Positions 52,055-61,952 of a DNA stretch of 64,000 bases are shown piece by piece. Source of the stretch: Taishania sp964580465 (GTDB taxonomy: Bacteria > Bacteroidota > Bacteroidia > Flavobacteriales_D > Crocinitomicaceae); NCBI GenBank assembly GCA_964580465.1, contig CAZOKJ010000007.1, forward strand, positions 1 to 64,000, in the 5' to 3' direction. Numbering within the stretch: position 1 is the stretch's first letter; each line of letters opens with the position of its first letter. Below the pieces are notes generated by a model. That model saw only the letters and a list, made by a program, of their open reading frames with translations, was not told the origin of the DNA and did no database searches. Position numbers and translations under genes: made by a program.

Positions 52055-54112
52055 TCAATGTTTACTTATAGCTATTCTTGCATCCACCGCAACTAATTGA
52101 GTCATGTTTCCTAAGAAAGGATTGATGTCCATCTCGCTTATTTCAGGCGCTATTTCAACTAGTGCTGAAAGTTTCAGTATTGTTTCGATGATCAACTCCT
52201 CGTTTACGCCTTCTTTTCCTCTAGTGCCCTGAATAATAGGGTATGATTTGAGGCGTTTGAGCATAACTGATGCTTCTTCTTTGCTAACAGGGGCTAAACC
52301 TGATGAAAAATCCTTGAAAACTTCTACGAAAATACCACCTAAACCGACAAGTATTTGGTGACCAAAATCATCTTCTGACTTGGCTCCCATGTAAACTTCA
52401 ATTCCTTTTAATTGTTGTTGCATAATGACACCATCCGCATCTGGTAGCTGCATTAATCGATCGTAAATTTGTTCAACTTCCTCTATGCTTCCAACGCCTA
52501 TTACAACACCTCCAATGTCAGATTTGTGGATCGGCCCAGAAACTTTCATTACCAAAGGATAACCAAAAGCAGTAGCTGTTGATAGTGCTGCTTCTTTACT
52601 TGTTACGGTCGCTTGTTTTACTCGGTCAATTCCCACAGCATCAAATAGTTCAAATACTTTGTCAGCAGGGAGGTAACCTTCTGAAGCTTCATCTACTATG
52701 TGACGAATAGTTGTGGAATCAACTACTGGAAGTACAGGATCAGTGTATGGTTTTGGTGTTTTGCTGACGCGTGAAAGCACGTATCCAAAGCTAACTTCAT
52801 CAACAAAGTTAACGTGACCCATTGAATGAAAATGACTGACTTCTTCAGCTGCTTGAATGACAGATGGTAAAATAGGGAATATTGGTTTTTTGCATGTTTT
52901 CATTTTTTCATGTAACACCTCGTACACGTCATCTACACGCCACATCCCCGTTGTTCCAAAAACAACTACAGCTCCATCAATGTCATCAAATTCGTTCTCT
53001 ACATAGTCCAAAATTGTGCCCAATTGCTCTGCCGTTCCTGTAGCTAAGAAGTCTATTGGATTGGCAACAGATGAACCAGGGTATAATTTGCTCAGTAATT
53101 CATCTGCTTTGGGGCCTGTTATCGGTGGTACATTCATACCATTGCGAGTTAATACATCAGTGAGTAATACGCCTGGACCTCCAGCATGCGTGATGATAGC
53201 AATGTTCTTACCGACTAATTCTGTAATTGTAAATACTGCGGCAACATAAACCAACTCTACACGGCTGTAACAACGTATAATACCTGCCTTTCTAAATAAT
53301 GCATTCACTGCACTATTTGATCCTGCTAATGCTCCCGTGTGTGAACTTACAGCACGGGAACCTGCCTCTGTTGAACCTGCTTTAATGGCTGCAATTCTAC
53401 AACCTTTCTTTGTAAGTGAACGTGCGTGTTTTAAGAAACGTTGAGGGTCTGCAATTTGCTCCATGTAAAGCAATTTGATTCGAGAACTTGTTTTTGGATC
53501 GAAAGTTTCATCCCAATACTCCAAGATGTCTTCTACACTTATTTGAGCACTGTTACCAACTGAATAGATATCTCTGAATTTTAAGCCTCTTGGAATAGCA
53601 ACTTCTAAGAGGTAAACCATTGTTGCTCCTGAAGCGGAGACGCAGTCACATCCCATTGGGTCATATTCTGGAATAGGTCCAGCGAAAACTCCTTTGTATG
53701 AACCTGTGATAACACCGATGCAATTAGGTCCAATGAACGAAGCTCCATTGCCAGTCGCTATTTTGGCACAACGTTCTTCTAGTGCCTTTCCTTCTTCACC
53801 TGTTTCGCTAAAGCCTGCAGAGAAGAGAATGAATGCTTTGCAATTTTTTTGAGTTGCCAAAACTTCCATTGTCCGTTCAACGTAATTGGCAGCTATGGCA
53901 ATAATTGCTAAATCAACGTCAGGAAGCTCATCCACTGTTGAAAAACACTCAATTCCTTGGATATTACTTTCTTTAGGGTTGACTGCATATAATTGTCCTT
54001 GAAAATGATTGTTGAGTATGTTTTGTAGAACTTTACCTCCGGGTTTGCTAGTGTCATTCGAAGCACCAATAATAACGATGCTTTTTGGTTCAAGTAATTG
54101 CTTTGTAATCAT
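52055..54112 (-). CDS. ADP-forming acetate/acyl-CoA synthetase (fused alpha-beta)
   Basis: 685 residues. Domains in order: CoA-binding Rossmann domain (about 1-125, PKSIVIIGASNDTSKPGGK), succinyl-CoA-ligase-like domain (about 150-440) with the phosphohistidine loop VSSHTGALAGS, then an ATP-grasp domain (about 460-685, GYPLVMKVSGPIHKSDIGGV). This is the alpha-beta fused ACD type that converts acyl-CoA, ADP and phosphate to the acid, CoA and ATP, or the reverse. The acyl substrate is not known. No acetyltransferase domain is attached, unlike Pat-type proteins. Stand-alone gene. Confidence 0.9.
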   Translation of the reverse strand: MITKQLLEPKSIVIIGASNDTSKPGGKVLQNILNNHFQGQLYAVNPKESNIQGIECFSTVDELPDVDLAIIAIAANYVERTMEVLATQKNCKAFILFSAGFSETGEEGKALEERCAKIATGNGASFIGPNCIGVITGSYKGVFAGPIPEYDPMGCDCVSASGATMVYLLEVAIPRGLKFRDIYSVGNSAQISVEDILEYWDETFDPKTSSRIKLLYMEQIADPQRFLKHARSLTKKGCRIAAIKAGSTEAGSRAVSSHTGALAGSNSAVNALFRKAGIIRCYSRVELVYVAAVFTITELVGKNIAIITHAGGPGVLLTDVLTRNGMNVPPITGPKADELLSKLYPGSSVANPIDFLATGTAEQLGTILDYVENEFDDIDGAVVVFGTTGMWRVDDVYEVLHEKMKTCKKPIFPILPSVIQAAEEVSHFHSMGHVNFVDEVSFGYVLSRVSKTPKPYTDPVLPVVDSTTIRHIVDEASEGYLPADKVFELFDAVGIDRVKQATVTSKEAALSTATAFGYPLVMKVSGPIHKSDIGGVVIGVGSIEEVEQIYDRLMQLPDADGVIMQQQLKGIEVYMGAKSEDDFGHQILVGLGGIFVEVFKDFSSGLAPVSKEEASVMLKRLKSYPIIQGTRGKEGVNEELIIETILKLSALVEIAPEISEMDINPFLGNMTQLVAVDARIAISKH

Positions 54113-54265
54113 GTGATTTTACCTTTCTATTTGCTAAAATGTAAAGGTAGGGAAGTAGCAATCGATGCTTTATGATTCAAATCATAAAAATGGACACTTC
54201 CATTAAATTCACAATTTTCTTTTTTTTTTAAGAAAATAAACAACAACAACAATAATTGATTCGCT

Positions 54266-55018
54266 TTACAACAAAGAAGTGTTTAATAATTTACCGCTAC
54301 TGACAACTGTGTGTAAGCATGATGAAAGTGCAGCTTTGTTCTCCATGAGTGATAAGTGTTGAATGCGATGACAATCAGAAGAAACGAAGTCTACTAGTTC
54401 TTTGCGAATAAGTAACTCTGCCTGTTGTTTAACTTCGCTGCCATAGTGCCCAGTAAGTGAATTAATGTTAAGCTGAATTTTTGCCCCCAATTCTTTCATT
54501 TCTTGGATAATACTTTGATCTTTATGCCAATAGAAATAACGTTCAAAATGTGCAATAATCGGAGTGTACCCTGTTGAAGATACAGCAAAAACAAATTGTT
54601 TCCAATTGGTCATCTCTGAAAGAAAAGGAAACTCCATGAGTACATATTTTCCTCCAATGGTAAGTAATTCTTTTCGTTCAATTAATTCCAAAAAGTGCTC
54701 ATCACAATAATATTCTGCAGCAGCTTCAATTTCAATCGATAGTCCATGATTGCGGGCTGCTTTTTGAACATCCTTTAGTCCCTTTAGAATGATTTCTTGC
54801 GTGTTTTTATAATAGTCACTGTAAATGTGAGGTGTGGTAATGATTTTCTTATAACCCAATTTCTCAAATTTTTCGAGCATGACTAAAGTGTCATTCATGC
54901 TTTTAGAGCCATCATCAATACCTGGTATGAGGTGACTGTGCATATCAACAGCAATTTGACTGAAGTCAATCGGTGTAGTAATTTTTTTTCGTGGTTTGAA
55001 AAGTTCTAGTAAATTCAT
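54266..55018 (-). CDS. CpsB/CapC-type PHP-domain phosphatase
   Basis: 250 residues. The PHP motifs are DMHSHLIPGIDDGSKS near 25-40, TTPHIYSDYY near 62-71, and VSSDCHRIQH near 214-223, giving a multi-metal site. Gram-positive CpsB members are tyrosine phosphatases that control capsule assembly kinases. In Bacteroidota such genes lie with exopolysaccharide genes. The gene begins 1 base after rfbB ends, so it belongs to the same unit. No cognate Wzc-type kinase gene is present in this window. Confidence 0.87.
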   Translation of the reverse strand: MNLLELFKPRKKITTPIDFSQIAVDMHSHLIPGIDDGSKSMNDTLVMLEKFEKLGYKKIITTPHIYSDYYKNTQEIILKGLKDVQKAARNHGLSIEIEAAAEYYCDEHFLELIERKELLTIGGKYVLMEFPFLSEMTNWKQFVFAVSSTGYTPIIAHFERYFYWHKDQSIIQEMKELGAKIQLNINSLTGHYGSEVKQQAELLIRKELVDFVSSDCHRIQHLSLMENKAALSSCLHTVVSSGKLLNTSLL

Positions 55019-55019
55019 C

Positions 55020-56078
55020 TTAAACAGTGTGGTACATTTTTTTATAGTATTCTTGATAACTACCTGACGTGACTTCCTTTACCCAATCTTGATTCTTCAA
55101 ATACCAGTCAACCGTTTTCTCTAAACCTTCCTCAAAGGTTATAGATGGTTTCCAGCCTAATTCAGTTTCCAGTTTTGTTGCATCAATGGCGTAACGTAAG
55201 TCATGTCCAGCGCGATCTGCTACAAAGGTAATGAGTTTTTCTGAGCTGCCAAGTGTTCTACCCAATTTTTTATCCATTAATTGACAAAGATATTTAACCA
55301 AGTCAATATTCGTCCATTCATTTAAACCGCCAACATTGTATGATTCGCCAACTTTTCCCTTGTGAAAAATCGTGTCAATTGCCCTAGCATGATCCTCTAC
55401 CCACAACCAGTCGCGAATATTTTCTCCTTTTCCATATACTGGTAATGGTTTGTTTTCCATAATGTTGTGAATCATCAAAGGAATTAATTTTTCAGGAAAA
55501 TGATGACTGCCGTAATTGTTGCTGCAGTTGGAAAGTTTAACCGGCAGCTTATAGGTGTGGTAAAAAGCATTCACAAAATGATCGGACGCTGCCTTTGAAG
55601 CCGAATAGGGGCTTCTAGGGTCATAGGCAGTTGTTTCTGTAAATAAACCATCTTTTCCCAATGAACCATATACCTCGTCGGTTGAAACGTGGTGAAAAAC
55701 ATGCTTGTCTTCACCTTTCCATGAGTCTTTTGCAATTTGAAGTAAGTTGACTGTTCCTTGTACATTGCTAATTACAAAGTCCATTGGTCCTTCAATGGAA
55801 CGATCAACATGTGATTCAGCCGCCAAATGAATAACGTCTGTAATAGTAAATTGGTCAAAAGCATTTTTTACATCCTCACGGGAAACGATGTCACCTTTGA
55901 TAAAGACATAATTAGCTTCATTTTCTATATCCTTAACGTTTCCTAAATTGCCCGCATAAGTTAATTTGTCAAAATTGATAATTTGATAATCAGGATATTT
56001 TTTTGTAAATAATCGTACAACGTGAGAACCTATAAATCCTGCTCCACCGGTGATTAGAATGCGTTTTTTGTAATCCAT
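55020..56078 (-). CDS. rfbB: dTDP-glucose 4,6-dehydratase
   Basis: 352 residues from the ATG at 56078; a non-ATG start at 56102 would add eight. Short-chain dehydrogenase fold with GGAGFIGSHV (NAD), the catalytic TDEVYG and SPYSASKAASDH (Tyr-Lys pair), and NCSNNYGSHHFPEKLIP. It converts dTDP-glucose to dTDP-4-keto-6-deoxyglucose, the branch point to rhamnose and amino sugars; the WecE-like aminotransferase at 38 kb could use a product. Its partners rfbA, rfbC and rfbD are not in this window. Confidence 0.94.
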   Translation of the reverse strand: MDYKKRILITGGAGFIGSHVVRLFTKKYPDYQIINFDKLTYAGNLGNVKDIENEANYVFIKGDIVSREDVKNAFDQFTITDVIHLAAESHVDRSIEGPMDFVISNVQGTVNLLQIAKDSWKGEDKHVFHHVSTDEVYGSLGKDGLFTETTAYDPRSPYSASKAASDHFVNAFYHTYKLPVKLSNCSNNYGSHHFPEKLIPLMIHNIMENKPLPVYGKGENIRDWLWVEDHARAIDTIFHKGKVGESYNVGGLNEWTNIDLVKYLCQLMDKKLGRTLGSSEKLITFVADRAGHDLRYAIDATKLETELGWKPSITFEEGLEKTVDWYLKNQDWVKEVTSGSYQEYYKKMYHTV

Positions 56079-56120
56079 TTCAATAGTTGTGCTAATTAAC
56101 AATGTTTAGATATATGAACT

Positions 56121-56128
56121 CAAATATA
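56121..56128 (-). promoter_or_regulatory. Candidate -7 box of rfbB
   Basis: TATATTTG on the reverse strand, 42 bases before the ATG at 56078. The remainder of the 340-base gap to the DUF3467 gene is AT-rich; I see nothing else definite in it. Confidence 0.45.
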
Positions 56129-56417
56129 AACATTTTATTTCTAATACGGGAAAATAAGTTTAATTTATGTGTAATTATTGAGAGTGTTGATTTTAAGACG
56201 TTGATTAATAGTCAGATGGCTTTTTTGTGTCAATGTATCGTGTCAAATAGTGAACGGAATTGAACAAAAATAAACGAAAATCTTGAAATACCGAAGAAAA
56301 TTAAGTAATTGAAAGTTTTTTTGGGGGGATATTCATTTTTTTTGAATGTTTTTTGTATATTTACTCTTTCAATTGTTTTGTGATTGGTATAAAAGAATGA
56401 TAACTAAAAAATGATAA

Positions 56418-56732
56418 ATGGAAAATAACAACGAAAACCAAATCAATATCGAACTTTCTGAGGAAGTAGCTGCTGGTAATTACTCCAACTTGGCAATTAT
56501 TTCTCATTCACCAGGTGAGTTTGTAGTAGATTTTGTGCAGATGATGCCAGGTGTACCTAAAGGAAATGTACGCTCTCGTATTATAATGACTCCACAAAAT
56601 GCTAAACGTCTTCTAGGTGCTTTAGCTGAAAATGTTACTCGCTATGAGCATCATTTTGGTGCAATTCAAGAAATTGAACAACAAGATGGAATGGCTCGAA
56701 TGAGCTTTAGAACACCAACGACGGAAGCTTAG
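56418..56732 (+). CDS. DUF3467 protein
   Basis: 104 residues matching the DUF3467 layout: NYSNLAIISHSPGEFVVDF, a short turn region (VPKGNVRSRIIMTPQNAKRL) and a helical end (GALAENVTRYEHHFG). The family is small, cytoplasmic, widespread in bacteria and without an assigned function. It lies upstream of the GWxTD gene, but a promoter motif between them suggests separate transcription. Confidence 0.85.
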   Translation: MENNNENQINIELSEEVAAGNYSNLAIISHSPGEFVVDFVQMMPGVPKGNVRSRIIMTPQNAKRLLGALAENVTRYEHHFGAIQEIEQQDGMARMSFRTPTTEA

Positions 56733-56775
56733 ATTCTTACCGCAGAATCAATAAAAAACCTCTTTTGCTAAACGA

Positions 56776-56809
56776 TTGTTAATTATTGTTTGGTGTGACG
56801 GTATTTTTG
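56776..56809 (+). promoter_or_regulatory. Candidate promoter of the GWxTD gene
   Basis: TATTTTTG at 56802-56809, with TTG at 56776-56778 (23-bp spacer, at the upper limit). Its position rules out a start codon at 56776 and supports the ATG at 56833. Confidence 0.5.
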
Positions 56810-56832
56810 TAACTTTACGTAAAAAAATAAAA

Positions 56833-58281
56833 ATGATCAAGAATAAAACGCTTCTTTTTGTGTTGTTGTTGCTTCTTTCCTTTGGCTCTTTTGGTCAAAA
56901 AGGAAAAAAGTTGACTGCTTATTTACAAACAAAACAATTCATGGCTCCTGAAATTGGAAATTATGTGGAACTTCATTTTCAATATGTTGGATATACCATT
57001 GCTTACCAAAAAAGTGGAGAGGATTTAATTGGTGAATTGGGGGTTTTTATTGATATCATGCAACAAGGCAAAAAAGTAACTGGTGATGCTTATCGCTTGT
57101 CAACGCCATTAATGAAAGAGGGAATTGTAGAAGATTTTTACGATATAAAACGTTTCGCGCTTCAACCTGGTGTTTATCAGTGTAACATAGAGTTGATTGA
57201 CATGAATAGCAACAATCAACCTATTAAAACAAACTTTGATTTTGAAGTTGATGAATACACTGATGCTTTGTCTATTTCCGAAATTTTAGTTGCTGAATCT
57301 GCTTCAAAAACTACCGAACAAACGGCTTTTTCTAAATCAGGATATGATATTTTGCCGCGTATTGCAACATTTTACCCGCAAGAATTGGTAACTCTGCCAA
57401 TCTATTTTGAAGTGTATAATAGTGCGCAACTTGGCGATTCTATATTTTCCATTCGTCAAGAACTTGTCAACGTAAATACCGCACAAAATTTGTCTGATTT
57501 TACAAAAACAACGGTTCATAAAGTAGCGCCTGTTGTACCTGTTTTTAAAGCAATAGATTTGACGGATTTAACATCGGGTAAATACAAGTTAAGTATGACG
57601 GTTGTTGATGAAAAAAACAATGCTTTATCGACTCAGTTTTATGAGTTTGAACGTAGCAACGAGCTTGAAAAAGAATTGACTGTAGCTGATATAGTGTTAG
57701 ATCCTGCTTTTCAAAAATCAATCTCGGATGATAGTGTTCGTTACTATTTGGCAAGTATGATTCCTATTTCTTCGCCAGGGCAAACAAGAACGATTTTAAA
57801 AACATTGAAATTAAAAGACAATGATCGTGCTCGTAAAATGATTCAAGCTATTTGGAAGGAAACAGATCCGGTAAACACTTATGAAGCTTGGATGCGCTAC
57901 AAGGCTCAAGTACAGTATGTTCAACGTACGTTCAAAACTAATTTTCAACCTGGATTTGAAACGGATAGAGGTCGTGTTTACTTGCAATATGGTGCTCCTT
58001 CTCGTGTAATTGAACGTGAGGTATCTGCTTCTGAATATCCGTATGAAATGTGGGAGTATAATAAAATTGGTATTTATAGTAATAAGAAGTTTATCTTCTA
58101 TAATCCTGATTTAGTACAAAATACATACCGTTTACTGCATTCTGATATGATTGGTGAATTAAACAATCCTCGTTGGCAATACGACTTGAATAGCCGCAAT
58201 ACTAAACGTGGTAATGTGGATGATCCAAATGAATACAATCCTGATTCATGGGGGAATAACGCACGTCAAATTTTGAGATAA
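56833..58281 (+). CDS. Exported GWxTD-domain protein
   Basis: 482 residues from the ATG at 56833, which begins a clean signal peptide (LLFVLLLLLSFGSFGQ). The N-terminal ~300 residues are beta-rich and unassigned (LELIDMNSNNQP-like strands). The C-terminal GWxTD domain is recognised by FETDRGRVYLQYGAPSRV, YPYEMWEYNKIG and KKFIFYNPD. Such proteins are exported in Bacteroidota and Acidobacteria; the role is unknown. It is followed after 2 bases by a GT2 gene, so co-transcription is likely. Confidence 0.82.
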   Translation: MIKNKTLLFVLLLLLSFGSFGQKGKKLTAYLQTKQFMAPEIGNYVELHFQYVGYTIAYQKSGEDLIGELGVFIDIMQQGKKVTGDAYRLSTPLMKEGIVEDFYDIKRFALQPGVYQCNIELIDMNSNNQPIKTNFDFEVDEYTDALSISEILVAESASKTTEQTAFSKSGYDILPRIATFYPQELVTLPIYFEVYNSAQLGDSIFSIRQELVNVNTAQNLSDFTKTTVHKVAPVVPVFKAIDLTDLTSGKYKLSMTVVDEKNNALSTQFYEFERSNELEKELTVADIVLDPAFQKSISDDSVRYYLASMIPISSPGQTRTILKTLKLKDNDRARKMIQAIWKETDPVNTYEAWMRYKAQVQYVQRTFKTNFQPGFETDRGRVYLQYGAPSRVIEREVSASEYPYEMWEYNKIGIYSNKKFIFYNPDLVQNTYRLLHSDMIGELNNPRWQYDLNSRNTKRGNVDDPNEYNPDSWGNNARQILR

Positions 58282-58283
58282 AC

Positions 58284-59327
58284 ATGAACGATTTGTCGAG
58301 TCAGCTAAGCATTGTTATTCTTAATTGGAATGGAAAACAGTTTCTTTCTGATTTTTTACCTTCTGTATTGCGTTTTTCTGAAAATGCAAGGATTATAGTC
58401 GCTGATAATGCTTCTACTGATGATTCAGTTTCTTTTTTAAAGCAACATTTTCCAGAGGTTGAAGTCATTATTAATTCTGAAAATGGTGGATTCGCAAAAG
58501 GCTACAATGATGCGTTAAAAGAAATTGATTCAAAGTATTATTTGTTGCTCAATTCTGATATTGAAGTAACAGAAAACTGGTTGCAACCCATGTTGAAACT
58601 TTTAGAGGAAAATGAATTAAATGCTGCTTGTCAACCTTTAGTTAGAAGCTTCCATAGACGAGAGAAGTTTGAGCACGCTGGTGCAGCTGGAGGCTTTATT
58701 GATACTAATTTTTTTCCGTTTTGTAGAGGGCGAATTTTTGATGCAGTTGAAGAAGATAATGGACAATACGCTGGTGTGAGCGAAGTTTTTTGGACAAGTG
58801 GTGCAGCTATGTTGGTTCGTTCTTCTGTTTTTCATGAATTAGGAGGTTTTGATGAGGCATTTTTCGCCCACATGGAAGAAATTGATTGGTGCTGGCGAGC
58901 AAAAAGAAAAGGCTATCGTTTGTTTGTGCAGCCAACTTCTGTTGTTTATCATGTTGGCGGGGGGACGCTTTCTTACCAATCACCGAGAAAGACATATCTG
59001 AATTTTAGAAACAGTCTTTTTATGATTGTTAAAAATTATGAAGGTTGGTTATTTCCTAAATTGTTTTGGAGAATGAGCTTGGACGGTGTGGCAGGTGTAC
59101 GCTTCTTATTGAAAGGAGATGTCGCTAATCTTTGGGCTGTCTTTACTTCTCACATGTCAATGTATGCTCGTATAGGTACATTGTTAAACCAGCGGAAAGA
59201 ATTAAAAAAGAGTAGTGGAACAACGAATTTAGCAGGTTTCTATAAAGGAAGTATTCTTTGGGCTTTTTATTTTAAACAAATCCGTAAGTTTTCTGATTTG
59301 AATCAGCGTTTATTTGTTGATCACTGA
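58284..59327 (+). CDS. Family 2 glycosyltransferase (rhamnosyltransferase-like)
   Basis: 347 residues. The GT-A domain has SIVILNWNGKQFL, IVADNASTDDSV, LLLNSDIEV (metal-binding DxE/DxD) and the acceptor-side motif HMEEIDWCWRAKRKGYR. The C-terminal ~90 residues are amphipathic to hydrophobic and may attach to the inner membrane. It probably adds a sugar (rhamnose or another) to a surface glycan. It directly follows the GWxTD gene and ends 5 bases from the convergent tatD-like gene, leaving no room for a standard terminator. Confidence 0.9.
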   Translation: MNDLSSQLSIVILNWNGKQFLSDFLPSVLRFSENARIIVADNASTDDSVSFLKQHFPEVEVIINSENGGFAKGYNDALKEIDSKYYLLLNSDIEVTENWLQPMLKLLEENELNAACQPLVRSFHRREKFEHAGAAGGFIDTNFFPFCRGRIFDAVEEDNGQYAGVSEVFWTSGAAMLVRSSVFHELGGFDEAFFAHMEEIDWCWRAKRKGYRLFVQPTSVVYHVGGGTLSYQSPRKTYLNFRNSLFMIVKNYEGWLFPKLFWRMSLDGVAGVRFLLKGDVANLWAVFTSHMSMYARIGTLLNQRKELKKSSGTTNLAGFYKGSILWAFYFKQIRKFSDLNQRLFVDH

Positions 59328-59332
59328 AATAA

Positions 59333-60106
59333 TTAAAGCTTAAATAATTCCTTGGCGTTATTAGTTGTTTGCTGAGCAATCGTTGCCAATGACACTCCAT
59401 AAATATCACTAAGTTTTTCTGCAACGTGCAAAATATAAGCACTCTCATTTCGCTTTCCTCTATGCGGAACTGGAGGTAAATAGGGTGAATCTGTTTCTAA
59501 AATCAAATGTTTTAGGTCAATCTTCTGTAAAACTTCTGGTAATTCTGATTTTTTGTAGGTGACAACTCCTCCGATACCAAGTTTGAAACCTCCATAAGAC
59601 AAGGCATGCTGCGCTTGTTCAAAATTTCCAGTAAAACAATGGAACACTCCCGTCAAGGTTTCATCGTTCACTTCATCTAAAATAGTGAACAATTCATCAA
59701 AGGCTTCTCGTACGTGGATGGCAATTGGTAATTGTAACTCTTTTGCCCATTGAACCTGTTGGCGAAAGGCATATTCTTGTTCTTTAACGTAGGTTTTATC
59801 CCAATACAAATCAAGACCAATTTCTCCGACAGCGATGGCGTCTTTTCTATTTTCCAATAGCGCTTGGTGAATGGTTTTTAAAGAAGTTTCCACTTGTTGA
59901 TCAACTGAACCTGGGTGCAACCCAAACATTGGTTTGCAATTGTTCGGAAATGCATGGAAAAGCTCCATCATTGGTGTTAGAGAAGGAACATCTATATTGG
60001 GTAATAACAAAGTTTCAACTCCTGCTTGTATGGCGCGTTTAACAACTTCTGAACGGTCTTCATCAAATTGTTCCGTGAAAAGATGGGTATGGGTGTCAAT
60101 GTACAT
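59333..60106 (-). CDS. TatD-family metal-dependent hydrolase
   Basis: 257 residues. Metal ligands: DTHTHLF at the N-terminus, GEIGLDLYW near 97-105, IHVREAFDE, HCFTG and ETDSPYLPPVPHRGKRN. TatD proteins are 3'-5' deoxyribonucleases/exonucleases acting in DNA repair or turnover. The gene is co-directional with the barrel protein gene, whose stop lies 1 base upstream of its start. Confidence 0.93.
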   Translation of the reverse strand: MYIDTHTHLFTEQFDEDRSEVVKRAIQAGVETLLLPNIDVPSLTPMMELFHAFPNNCKPMFGLHPGSVDQQVETSLKTIHQALLENRKDAIAVGEIGLDLYWDKTYVKEQEYAFRQQVQWAKELQLPIAIHVREAFDELFTILDEVNDETLTGVFHCFTGNFEQAQHALSYGGFKLGIGGVVTYKKSELPEVLQKIDLKHLILETDSPYLPPVPHRGKRNESAYILHVAEKLSDIYGVSLATIAQQTTNNAKELFKL

Positions 60107-60107
60107 A

Positions 60108-60845
60108 CTAAAAAACAGAAAGTGTTAAACCTAACTGCAATAAATGCAATTCTGTGCTTTGTTTGTTTTTGTAAAAAGGATTGAAATTATAAGAAGCATA
60201 AACAGCCCAATTACGCATTCCCATTCGAACATGAGCAGAATATATCAATCGATTAGCATCCTTTGACGTTGGATTTTTTTCTTTGATGGTTTCGTCATTT
60301 TGTTCGTAACGAGCTTTTTCATTTAAAGAAATTTGATAACCGATTTTACCACCTACATGCACTTTAAAATGTCTCCATCCTTTGGTTCTAAAACGAAATT
60401 CAACAGGTAATGCTATTTGATGTCCCACTAATTGACGTTTGCCAAATAATCCACTGTCTTCTTGGTCGCCAAATGTAGTTAGTTGATTATCTGAATCATA
60501 AACGATGGGTAAATCGTGTCGCATGTAGTAAAAACCATAACTTGGCCCCAAACCTATTGAAACCATGTTGCGAGGAGCAATTGGAAAATCAAATAACCAA
60601 TTGACATTCATCCCCATTGATGGTCCTTTCATTTTGAATGTCTTTCGGTCACCAACCCAGTCGTTGTAGGTTACATCAAACATAAGACGATCATATCGTT
60701 CTGCTTTTCCTGGTTTCCATCCAGTGTTGAACCACATGATTCCAGGTCTAAAACGCGATTTCACTACGCCTTCGGAGTTGTATTGTCCAAAGGATAACAA
60801 AGTTATCAAACTAAAAAGTATTGTTATTCGTTCGTTTAATCGCAT
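60108..60845 (-). CDS. Outer-membrane beta-barrel protein of unknown function
   Basis: 245 residues. A signal peptide (about 1-20, LITLLSFGQ) is followed by alternating-strand sequence rich in Tyr, Phe and Gly (MVSIGLGPSYGFYYMRH, HFKVHVGGKIGYQISL) that ends LTLSVF with the terminal Phe usual for outer-membrane barrels. It resembles porin-family proteins of Bacteroidota. No ligand is known. It is directly upstream of the tatD-like gene. Confidence 0.72.
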   Translation of the reverse strand: MRLNERITILFSLITLLSFGQYNSEGVVKSRFRPGIMWFNTGWKPGKAERYDRLMFDVTYNDWVGDRKTFKMKGPSMGMNVNWLFDFPIAPRNMVSIGLGPSYGFYYMRHDLPIVYDSDNQLTTFGDQEDSGLFGKRQLVGHQIALPVEFRFRTKGWRHFKVHVGGKIGYQISLNEKARYEQNDETIKEKNPTSKDANRLIYSAHVRMGMRNWAVYASYNFNPFYKNKQSTELHLLQLGLTLSVF

Positions 60846-60916
60846 GTATAAATCTTCAAATTTAAGATGTGTGCAAATATACGCTAAATTTTACAAAATG
60901 AATTCAAGCTCATTAA

Positions 60917-61948
60917 TTACTTTGTTTCACTTCGTTTTTTTAATTGCAGTTCCCAATTCCAAGCATCTTTCACTGCATCTTTAATGGTGTATTTTGCTTG
61001 CCATTTTAACTGTTCTTTTGATTTGCGGGCATTGGCAAAAATTTCTACTACGTCTCCAGCTCTTCGAGGACCAAATTTCCACGGTAAAGACATGTTTGCT
61101 ACTTCTTCAAACGTATTGATTAGCTCCAAAACAGAACTTCCTTTTCCTGTTCCTACATTGATGAACTCAACTTCTGTAGGTTGTGTTTGCTCTAAAAAAT
61201 CAATTCCTTTTACATGTGCATCAGCTAAATCTACAACGTGAATAAAATCACGAATGCAAGTGCCATCTGGTGTAGGATAATCGTTTCCAAATACTGTTAA
61301 TTCGGGAAATTTCCCAACAGCAGTTTGTGTTATAAATGGAAGTAAATTGTTAGGACGTCCAACTGGTAATTCTCCAATTAATCCAGAAGCATGTGCACCA
61401 ATTGGATTAAAATAGCGTAACGCAAGTACGTTCATTGATATACCACTGTTTTTAAGGTCTTTTAAAATTTGTTCTCCTATGACTTTTGTTTGCCCATAAG
61501 GCGAATTGGCTAACATTGTTGGAGTGTCTTCTGTCACTTCTTTTTGACTTTTAGGCTCTCCGTAAACAGTACATGAAGATGAAAAAATGAAGTTTTTAAC
61601 TTGGTTTTTTACGGACCAATCCAATATATTTACCAATCCTTCTACATTGTTGTGATAGTACATTAGAGGTTTTTCAACAGATTCTCCAACTGCTTTGTAT
61701 GCTGCAAAATGAATGACACTGTCAATATTTTCATCTGCTAAGTTTTCTTCTAAAGCTTTGGCGTCGCAGCAATCAATTGAATAAATACTTATTTTTTTCC
61801 CTGTAATGGTTTCTAAATTGTTGATTACATCCATTGATGAATTACGGAAATCATCTAAAATAATAGGTTCGTAACCTTTTTCAATTAATTGAACAACTGT
61901 ATGAGAACCAATGTAACCAGCTCCTCCTGTAACAAGGATTTTTTTCAT
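60917..61948 (-). CDS. galE: UDP-glucose 4-epimerase
   Basis: 343 residues from the ATG at 61948; the longer frame from a non-ATG codon at 62020 overlaps aroQ. GGAGYIGSHTV binds NAD; FSSSCTVYG and SPYGQTKVIGE hold the catalytic Ser/Tyr/Lys; the C-terminal half has the GalE pattern ALRYFNPIGAHASGLIGE and GDGT-like PDGTCIRDFIHV. It interconverts UDP-glucose and UDP-galactose for surface glycans. It lies 4 bases after aroQ on the same strand. Confidence 0.94.
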   Translation of the reverse strand: MKKILVTGGAGYIGSHTVVQLIEKGYEPIILDDFRNSSMDVINNLETITGKKISIYSIDCCDAKALEENLADENIDSVIHFAAYKAVGESVEKPLMYYHNNVEGLVNILDWSVKNQVKNFIFSSSCTVYGEPKSQKEVTEDTPTMLANSPYGQTKVIGEQILKDLKNSGISMNVLALRYFNPIGAHASGLIGELPVGRPNNLLPFITQTAVGKFPELTVFGNDYPTPDGTCIRDFIHVVDLADAHVKGIDFLEQTQPTEVEFINVGTGKGSSVLELINTFEEVANMSLPWKFGPRRAGDVVEIFANARKSKEQLKWQAKYTIKDAVKDAWNWELQLKKRSETK

Positions 61949-61952
61949 GTGA

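Noticed and set aside
56732..56760. Hairpin GATTCT/AGAATC after the DUF3467 gene as a terminator
   Set aside because: Short stem and no T-tract after it.
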